21,955 nucleotides of DNA, taken from NCBI GenBank assembly GCA_000436915.1, contig HF994128.1:37196-59150 (forward strand), read 5' to 3'. Below are positions 6,938 through 12,888 of this stretch, one piece after another. This DNA is from Prevotella sp. CAG:1092 (GTDB taxonomy: Bacteria; Bacteroidota; Bacteroidia; Bacteroidales; Bacteroidaceae). A program made the translations under genes and the position numbers. How positions within the stretch are numbered: the stretch's first letter is position 1; every line of letters begins with the position of its first letter. Below the pieces are notes generated by a model. It did no database searches. It had not been told where the DNA came from and saw only the letters and a program-made list of their open reading frames with translations.

Positions 6938-8383
6938 ATGATAAAGAAACTTTTAACCTCATTGCTGATGTTGGTGGGCTTCGCTATGTATGCTCAAGCT
7001 CAGCAAGACACTATGTATGTAGTGAAAGAGGGCAAGATAGTAGGAACTTTCGAGGTTGGCAAAGACATAGACGGCATAACCTTCAAGAATCCATTAACTC
7101 CTTCGCTCGAAGACTTCGTGAAATATGGTGACACAAAGGTTGGACTAAAGTCTGCTACAGCCATGAGCATGTATGGCATGACATACGTCTATATTAGTCC
7201 AGAAGAGGGGATCTCTACCGACTATAAGGAAATAACAAGTGGCAAAACAGATTATATCATGATAGTTCTGCCTGACGTAATGGTAGGCGACGATATAGAC
7301 CTTGCAGAATATAGCAAAGATGAAGCGGCTGACGAGATACAGATTTATTATATCAATGCTAAAGACAATAAGCCATATGCAGGCGTATCGTCATACGACT
7401 TTGCTTCTGAAGGCTTCAATGCAGGAAACTTGAAGGTTTGGGTTGAGATTGTCGACGACTTGATAAGCGTTGAAGCTAATCTTGTGAATAAAGACACTAA
7501 GAAGAACACCCAAATAGCATATAGCGGTAAGTTTGGAGTTCCAACTATTGATGACAACAACTCGTTTACTGTTGACGGAAATACTAAGAAGGTTAATTCA
7601 GCATACTATCTTGCAGGAGATGATTTGGTAGATCTTTACATCACAAGCGGTGACATCGATAATGCAAGAGAACTCAATAAATGCTTCTATTATGCTCACA
7701 TCCAGGTTCCTGTTTCTGCTCTCGATGGCAGAACAATAGATCTCACAGGCAAAGACAAGTTCTTGTTTGAGTTTGTTGACAACACTACAGAAACCACCTA
7801 CACCCTTACTCCTGGCAACGTTGGCTCTGCAACAGGTAGCATCAGCGTTAAGCAGACTGGTGAAGGCACATATAAGGTTATAGTAAATGTAGAAAGCTTT
7901 GGTCCTGAAGCAAGAAACTTCTCTACAAGCTATAATGGCGAATATGATATCTACGACATCTCAATTCCTAATGCCTATGGTATACTTGATAAAGAGAGTA
8001 AGGCTCTCAACTCTGCTGTAGCAACTCTTAAGGATGGTCTATACACTATCTACCTCTCTTCAAAGGAGAATGTCACCACCATCGAAGGTATGGCAGATGC
8101 TGATATCGTAATCGAAATGCCTGAGGTATTCATGAATGATGGTACAAAAGGATTCTCAGGAACAGAGGATAATGCAAAGGTTAGCATCACCTATAATGGA
8201 AAGAAATACAATCAGGCAAGCTGCGGTAGCAAGAATGATGGTGCCAACGCCATAGGTGGAAACGTAAAAGCAAGCATCGCTGATGGCAACATCTCTATCG
8301 ACTTCAATATATACAGCATCTACAGCCTCGGCAATGCTTCTATGACAGGCCACTTTGGCGGTAAGGTTACAATAGTAGAATAA
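6938..8383 (+). CDS. Secreted protein with three divergent copies of a ~120-residue beta module
   Basis: A 481-aa protein with a signal peptide (MIKKLLTSLLMLVGFAMYAQA) and no lipobox cysteine. After an N-terminal strand ending GKDIDGITF, which resembles the IDKIEL motif of the gene before it, three regions align: about 66-200, 217-337 and 355-476. Each opens with a V/LNSA-like strand, then an LYxIYxSS-like strand, an IxIxxP strand followed by a GxxIxL-like turn, then a GNxKVxxxxDxISIxxN-like pair, and closes with Y-x-G-K-F or the equivalent. Overall identity between copies is low. The sequence is rich in Asp, Asn, Thr and Tyr, with few cysteines, as expected for extracellular beta-sandwich proteins. 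It lacks the sorting-like tail of its neighbours. The transcript ends at a strong hairpin. The family and ligand are not recognised. Confidence 0.8.
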   Translation: MIKKLLTSLLMLVGFAMYAQAQQDTMYVVKEGKIVGTFEVGKDIDGITFKNPLTPSLEDFVKYGDTKVGLKSATAMSMYGMTYVYISPEEGISTDYKEITSGKTDYIMIVLPDVMVGDDIDLAEYSKDEAADEIQIYYINAKDNKPYAGVSSYDFASEGFNAGNLKVWVEIVDDLISVEANLVNKDTKKNTQIAYSGKFGVPTIDDNNSFTVDGNTKKVNSAYYLAGDDLVDLYITSGDIDNARELNKCFYYAHIQVPVSALDGRTIDLTGKDKFLFEFVDNTTETTYTLTPGNVGSATGSISVKQTGEGTYKVIVNVESFGPEARNFSTSYNGEYDIYDISIPNAYGILDKESKALNSAVATLKDGLYTIYLSSKENVTTIEGMADADIVIEMPEVFMNDGTKGFSGTEDNAKVSITYNGKKYNQASCGSKNDGANAIGGNVKASIADGNISIDFNIYSIYSLGNASMTGHFGGKVTIVE

Positions 8384-8441
8384 GCAGCAATAATAGAATA
8401 AGCCGTAAAAACATAAGCAATTAAAATTATTGCATAAGAAT

Positions 8442-8481
8442 AGCCCCCAAAAAGGATAAATGACATTCCTTTTTGGGGGCT
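8442..8481. terminator. Bidirectional intrinsic terminator between convergent genes
   Basis: A perfect 15-bp inverted repeat, AGCCCCCAAAAAGGA (8442-8456) and TCCTTTTTGGGGGCT (8467-8481), with a 10-nt loop. The plus strand continues TTAATTAA and the minus strand is also A/T-rich, so it can serve the plus-strand secreted-protein genes and the minus-strand amylase gene, which meet here. Confidence 0.9.
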
Positions 8482-8543
8482 TTAATTAACTAAAATATAT
8501 AAGAGAACTACCTAAGATTATATAGCAATGATAGTCTGTTGGT

Positions 8544-10514
8544 TTACTTCACTACTACCTTCTTGCCCTGGTATACGTAGATACCCTTTGACAAACCATC
8601 GAGTGAAGAAGCATTGCGACGAACTATACGACCGTCGAGACTATAGATATTACTTGATACAGCAGGCTTAATAGTCTGTGGAGTGCTGATACCTGTTGTC
8701 TTGCCTTTTATATCATAATAAGCGCCATTCACGAATGTAAGGTCGTCTGTCTGTGCAGAACCATTGTTGTTAAAAATGATACTTGTAGGAGGGGTGGTAA
8801 GAGTACCATAGTAGCACCATTGATATATATACTGCTTACCATTTTTACCTATCTTATAGCACTTCTCGCCTGGCCATGTGCCACCAGTATAGTTAGCAGT
8901 CTTTGTCCATGCCCAACACTTCACTTCGTTCTTCCATGTAGCAGGAGCCACGAAATAAGCATTATAGGTATAGCCAGGAGCAGGAGTCTCAAAAGCATCA
9001 GGACCTTCCTCTACATGTTGGATGGTATAGTTGCGAGTGATGATACCCTTTACAGAGCCACCAACAAGGAGACCTACCTTGAGCACACAATCAGAAGATA
9101 TTGTTATCTCATCGCCTGAAGCCACTTGCTTGCTCTTTGCTGTAGGCGCTGTACCATCGGTGGTATAAACGAGCTTAGCAGAAGCATCCTTGGAAACAGC
9201 AATAAGCTTTACTTTGAACGAATTATCGCGTATGCCGGAAGCTTTGTCAACGAAAGCTGTTTCCAAGCTCTTGTTAAGGAAGTAAGCATAATGATAGCCA
9301 CTCAACACCTTCTGCCAATCAGCGCCAGGGTTTTCCATCTTATCCAAGCGACCAACAGCTGCATAGAGAGTCTTGTTAACATTAACAGCATAGTATGCAG
9401 ATGTTGCGACCTTAACCTCATAGTCGCTCATATTGGTGATACCAGCAACCTTACGAGCAGAAATCATAGCACCAATCTCATCTTTATATTCCAGCCAATG
9501 GGTAAAGAACACACATGGTGTGCCAGGCATAGCAAGAAGATAAGCGTTGGCAGCAAGGGTATCACGACGAATAGGGTCCTGCTGTTCGCTTGAAGAGCGA
9601 TATTCCATATCGTGGTTCTCTACGAAGGTAACAGCATACTGGCGCCAGTTCTTATCATTAATAAGATTATTAGTACTCTTCAGAGCAGCCCAGTTGTTGC
9701 TATTAATAGCATCGCGAACATTATAGCGGAATTGGAAGTCGAAAGCGGCACTATTCTTTAATGTTGCATTTATCCAACTTTGTATTCTTGCGTTGCTATC
9801 CCAATATTCGCCTACTGAGTATTCAACACCTACAGACTTATTATAGTCAGCAACATGCGAACCAGAGAATCCTTTCACCATATCATATCTGAAACCTGTA
9901 TAACCTAAATCGTCTTTTAGATATTTCAGATATGCCTTAATAATGGTCTGCACATTCTGGCTCTTATGGTCGAGGTCACGACAGCCGTCCCAGTCTTCTC
10001 CCTCATCATTGTTCTTGCTAAGAGAAATGCCCTGTTTGGTAGCTTCTTTGGCTGTTTTACCCTTATCATCGTTGGCTACGATATCGGTAGACTTAAACTG
10101 ATAAGTCACTCCTTTATAAACTTCGGCAGGGAATGTGAACCATCCATCGGTGTCATGATGGTTGACAACAACATCAGCCACCATACCAATCCCCTTACCC
10201 TTAAAGGTTTTGATAAGGTCGCGAAGCTCAGCCTCTGTACCAAAAGAAGAATTCTGATTAAAATAATAGTAAGGCTTATAGCCCATAGTTTGCGAATTTC
10301 CTAAGCACTTGCCGCTCTGTGGTAGCCACACCAGCGAGAAGTTATCCGCAAAGTCATTAACCTGCGACTTCAAGTTTGTCCAATTGGTGTCGTCGTAAGA
10401 GTTCCAATAGAAACCTTGCAACATCACACCGCCATAATTAGCAGGCCATCCCTGTGCATATACATTATTATATATGCCAAGGAACAATAGTAGAGGTAAT
10501 AGATGTTTAGTCAT
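8544..10514 (-). CDS. Secreted GH13 alpha-amylase with CBM26-like starch-binding region
   Basis: A 656-aa secreted enzyme expected to cut alpha-1,4 bonds in starch or glycogen. The signal peptide ends near residue 20 (NVYA-QG). All GH13 regions are present: DVVVNH at 114-119; GFRYD with nucleophile Asp211; VGEYWD with acid/base Glu236; and FVENHD with transition-state Asp302. After the barrel, residues about 432-500 resemble a chitobiase C-terminal or FN3-associated module (VYTTDGTAPT). Residues about 515-602 look like CBM26 (AYFVAPATW, then TGGTWPGEKCYK, then IIFNNNGSAQTDDLTF). The end (NIYSLDGRIV, then LSKGIYVYQGKKVVVK) resembles a T9SS sorting tail. No SusC/SusD pair or other glycoside hydrolase is near, so it stands alone. 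A LacI-type palindrome lies upstream. Cleavage products cannot be told from sequence. Confidence 0.94.
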   Translation of the reverse strand: MTKHLLPLLLFLGIYNNVYAQGWPANYGGVMLQGFYWNSYDDTNWTNLKSQVNDFADNFSLVWLPQSGKCLGNSQTMGYKPYYYFNQNSSFGTEAELRDLIKTFKGKGIGMVADVVVNHHDTDGWFTFPAEVYKGVTYQFKSTDIVANDDKGKTAKEATKQGISLSKNNDEGEDWDGCRDLDHKSQNVQTIIKAYLKYLKDDLGYTGFRYDMVKGFSGSHVADYNKSVGVEYSVGEYWDSNARIQSWINATLKNSAAFDFQFRYNVRDAINSNNWAALKSTNNLINDKNWRQYAVTFVENHDMEYRSSSEQQDPIRRDTLAANAYLLAMPGTPCVFFTHWLEYKDEIGAMISARKVAGITNMSDYEVKVATSAYYAVNVNKTLYAAVGRLDKMENPGADWQKVLSGYHYAYFLNKSLETAFVDKASGIRDNSFKVKLIAVSKDASAKLVYTTDGTAPTAKSKQVASGDEITISSDCVLKVGLLVGGSVKGIITRNYTIQHVEEGPDAFETPAPGYTYNAYFVAPATWKNEVKCWAWTKTANYTGGTWPGEKCYKIGKNGKQYIYQWCYYGTLTTPPTSIIFNNNGSAQTDDLTFVNGAYYDIKGKTTGISTPQTIKPAVSSNIYSLDGRIVRRNASSLDGLSKGIYVYQGKKVVVK

Positions 10515-10541
10515 TTTGATTAGGAGCTTATGTTTAGGTTG

Positions 10542-10572
10542 CGAAGATAAACATAATTATAAAAGTAGCAAC
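10542..10572 (-). promoter_or_regulatory. Possible promoter for the alpha-amylase gene
   Basis: On the minus strand TATCTTCG (10542-10549) matches TAnnTTTG with one mismatch, and GTTG (10569-10572) lies 19 bp upstream as a -33-like element. The predicted start is near 10535, about 20 nt before the ATG. It is the best candidate in this 141-bp gap, but not a strong match. Confidence 0.35.
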
Positions 10573-10603
10573 CTTATATTAACAAACATTCTCCTTTTTG
10601 TTT

Positions 10604-10630
10604 GTGCAAACGATTGCATTATCGTTGCAC
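10604..10630. promoter_or_regulatory. LacI-family-like operator palindrome upstream of the amylase
   Basis: TGCAAACGATTGCA at 10605-10618 has perfect 5-bp arms (TGCAA/TTGCA) around a central CG, the typical form of a LacI/GalR-family operator. It overlaps a larger inverted repeat: GTGCAAACGAT at 10604-10614 and ATCGTTGCAC at 10621-10630, with one extra A in the left arm. It lies about 30-60 bp upstream of the predicted -33 element. Neither strand has a T-tract after it, so it is unlikely to be a terminator. Which regulator binds is inference; no regulator gene is in the window. Confidence 0.5.
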
Positions 10631-10655
10631 ACACGGCATAAGCGCTTTTATAACA

Positions 10656-11357
10656 TCAATGGCGCACATAGGCAAGACTAAGCATGCTTATCTTAACATT
10701 TCCTGCTTTTAGTAGTTCTTTGGCGCATGATATAGACGTAGCGCCTGTAGTTACTACATCATCAACAATAAGCACATGCTTTCCGCTCACCTCTTCTGCA
10801 TTAGAGAGTTTCCATATTCCATCCATGTTTTCCAATCTTTCGAGTCGTCCAAGCTTAGTTTGGCTTCCTTCAAACTTAGTTCTCTTTACAGCCTTAGTGG
10901 TAATAGGCAGTCCTGTTACATCGCTCAACCCTTTAGCCATCTCATGGCTTTGGTTATACCCACGGTAACGTTGGCGCGATGCTGCGAGCGGTATAGGCAT
11001 TATGATGTCGATATCATCAAAGAAGCCCACTGCTCCAAACTCTTTCGCCATTAGCTTACCCATAGCGAAACAGAAGTCTGGATGATCGTGGTATTTCATA
11101 TCGTAGATGATGTTGCACGCATCATCGCCAGCATGATAAAACATAAAGGCAGCCGCCTTCTCAATAGGTATTCTGCCCCAATATAGCTTAGCCATCTGAT
11201 TTTCATAAGGGTCGGCAGCATAGCCTGTGCGAGGCAATCGCATATCGCACGAGGCACATATCACCGATGGTCCTGTCTCTATTCGCAATCCACAGATAGG
11301 ACAAGGACGCGGACTAAGGAAAGACAACAGACGAGAGATAAAAGTGTTTTTAGTCAT
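10656..11357 (-). CDS. comF: ComF family protein (phosphoribosyltransferase-like)
   Basis: A 233-aa ComF/GntX-type protein. The N terminus has a zinc-ribbon-like Cys4 motif (Cys19, Cys22, Cys34, Cys37). The middle and C-terminal part is a type I phosphoribosyltransferase fold: PIPLAASRQRYRGYNQ at 121-136 with the RGYNQ signature, and the PRPP loop VLIVDDVVTTGAT at 195-207. ComF is needed for DNA uptake in some naturally competent bacteria, but homologues are widespread and their role here is open. The ATG is 12 bp after the recX stop, so prmC-recX-comF appears to be one transcript. The length is typical and nothing is missing. No clear terminator is seen before the amylase promoter region. 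Confidence 0.92.
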   Translation of the reverse strand: MTKNTFISRLLSFLSPRPCPICGLRIETGPSVICASCDMRLPRTGYAADPYENQMAKLYWGRIPIEKAAAFMFYHAGDDACNIIYDMKYHDHPDFCFAMGKLMAKEFGAVGFFDDIDIIMPIPLAASRQRYRGYNQSHEMAKGLSDVTGLPITTKAVKRTKFEGSQTKLGRLERLENMDGIWKLSNAEEVSGKHVLIVDDVVTTGATSISCAKELLKAGNVKISMLSLAYVRH

Positions 11358-11369
11358 AATAAGATGGTA

Positions 11370-11903
11370 TTAGTATTCCTCTTCGTCAAAATCATTGTCA
11401 TAGTCGTCATCATCGCCATCACCTTCAAAGCCAATACCGATATCGTCGATGCAATGTTTGATGATACTCATATCGAAGCCACGACTCATGGCAAACTTAA
11501 TAAGTTTCATAGACCATTCATAGTTGCTATTGGCTTTGATAGAAGGAGCCTTAGCTTTGAGCAAAGGTATCAGAATTTCGGTATAGTCTTCGTCTGTGAT
11601 TTCAGCAAGAGCCTCTTCCTGGATATCTGTAGGTATGCGCTTCATCCATAAAGCTTCGGCAATCTTGCGACGTCCCCACTTATTAAACTTCAGCTTATCG
11701 CGCACAAACAACTTGGCAAATCGTGCATCATCAACATATTTATTAGTAATGAGATAATCCAATATTCGCTGATGCGCATCGGGAGCTATTCCCCATCGCT
11801 CAAGCTTCTGATTTATTTCGCCTGTACAATGTTCTGCCTGTGAGCAAGCAGAAGCCAAACGCGAAAGAGCCTGTTGCTCTGACATCTGTTTCTTTGTTAT
11901 CAT
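11370..11903 (-). CDS. recX: Regulatory protein RecX
   Basis: A 177-aa, mostly helical protein of the RecX family, which binds RecA filaments and limits RecA activity. The N-terminal repeat is recognisable: ALSRLASACSQAEHCTGEINQKLERWGI, then LDYLITNKYVDDARFAKLFVRDKLKFNKWGRRKIAEAL, which is the most conserved block of the family. The last ~20 residues are an acidic Asp/Glu tail (GDGDDDDYDNDFDEEEY) that is not part of the family core. The start could be Met1 or Met7 (MSEQQALSRL); both are in frame and neither has a clear Shine-Dalgarno. The gene lies 43 bp after prmC and 12 bp before comF on the same strand. No recA is in the window. Confidence 0.9.
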   Translation of the reverse strand: MITKKQMSEQQALSRLASACSQAEHCTGEINQKLERWGIAPDAHQRILDYLITNKYVDDARFAKLFVRDKLKFNKWGRRKIAEALWMKRIPTDIQEEALAEITDEDYTEILIPLLKAKAPSIKANSNYEWSMKLIKFAMSRGFDMSIIKHCIDDIGIGFEGDGDDDDYDNDFDEEEY

Positions 11904-11946
11904 TGTTGTTAAGGTAGTTTTTATAATTTGTGATGATTAGTGATGA

Positions 11947-12786
11947 CTATCTATACGCCTTCACGAATCTCTGTTTGCCATATTGATCATCGACGATGGC
12001 TACATCTTTGAAGCCTGCTGCTGTAAGCATCTCTTCAACCATCTTTGCACACAAAGGATTGATTTCAAAATATAGTAATCCTCCATTTACAAGGGCTGTA
12101 ATAGCATAGCGAGCTATGGCTGTATAGAAGCGCAGAGGGTCAGTATCTGGCACAAAGAGTGCCAATGATGGTTCATGGTTGAGCACATGTGGCGACATAT
12201 CTTTGCGTTCACTATCCAAGACGTAAGGAGGATTAGAGACAATAGCTGTCCATCGCTCGCCATTATAAGGGATATTCAGAGCATCTTGGTATACTACATT
12301 AACCTTAGCGCCAAGCTTCGCTGCATTTTCCTTTGCCACCTGTAATGCCTCAGGACTGATATCCCAAGCCTCAACATCTGCCTTTGGACATTCCAAGGCT
12401 ATGGTCGTAGCAATACATCCGCTACCTGTGCATATATCAAGGATTGTAGCCTGCTGTTTATCCTTCATCTCTTCGCTCACAGCAATAGCCAATTCTGCAG
12501 TCTCAGGACGTGGTATCAGCACACCTGGCTTAACCTTATACATGCGACCACAAAACTCTGCTTCGCCCAATACATATTGCACAGGCATGCCTTCTGCAAG
12601 CTGCTGCATGATGTCCATAAGCTTTTTGCCGTCGGCTTCGGATAGCTGCTGTAGTCCGTCGCAAAGAATATCGGTATACGACATATCAAACTTAGTTTCA
12701 AGCACAAGCCTTACTATAGCTCGCGCCTCCCCATTATCGTAGATGCCTGCCAACAGGCTGCATAAATCTCTATATGTGGTTTGCAT
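11947..12786 (-). CDS. prmC: Peptide chain release factor N5-glutamine methyltransferase PrmC
   Basis: A 279-aa SAM-dependent methyltransferase that modifies the Gln of the GGQ motif in release factors RF1 and RF2. The family signature IPRPET is at 91-96, the SAM-binding ILDICTGSGCIA at about 115-126, and the catalytic NPPY at 185-188. PVQYVLGEAEFCG at 68-80 is the typical lead-in. Length and motif order are normal. It is the first gene of prmC-recX-comF. Its ATG lies about 20 bp downstream of a strong terminator hairpin at the end of infB, and no promoter-like TAnnTTTG is seen between, so expression probably depends on readthrough or on a promoter I cannot recognise. Confidence 0.95.
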   Translation of the reverse strand: MQTTYRDLCSLLAGIYDNGEARAIVRLVLETKFDMSYTDILCDGLQQLSEADGKKLMDIMQQLAEGMPVQYVLGEAEFCGRMYKVKPGVLIPRPETAELAIAVSEEMKDKQQATILDICTGSGCIATTIALECPKADVEAWDISPEALQVAKENAAKLGAKVNVVYQDALNIPYNGERWTAIVSNPPYVLDSERKDMSPHVLNHEPSLALFVPDTDPLRFYTAIARYAITALVNGGLLYFEINPLCAKMVEEMLTAAGFKDVAIVDDQYGKQRFVKAYR

Positions 12787-12800
12787 AATGTATTTTTAAA

Positions 12801-12838
12801 CAAAATCGGGTCGTCTGCACATAATGCAAACGACCCGA
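12801..12838 (-). terminator. Intrinsic terminator after infB
   Basis: On the minus strand TCGGGTCGT (12830-12838) pairs with ACGACCCGA (12806-12814). TGCA arms inside extend the stem past a mismatch, and ATTTTGTTT follows. The position after the infB stop and the U-rich tail fit an intrinsic terminator. It is only ~15-20 bp before the prmC start. Confidence 0.85.
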
Positions 12839-12888
12839 AGGTTATTTTATTATATGTCTCTCGAATAAATAATATAGAGAGGCAGTAA

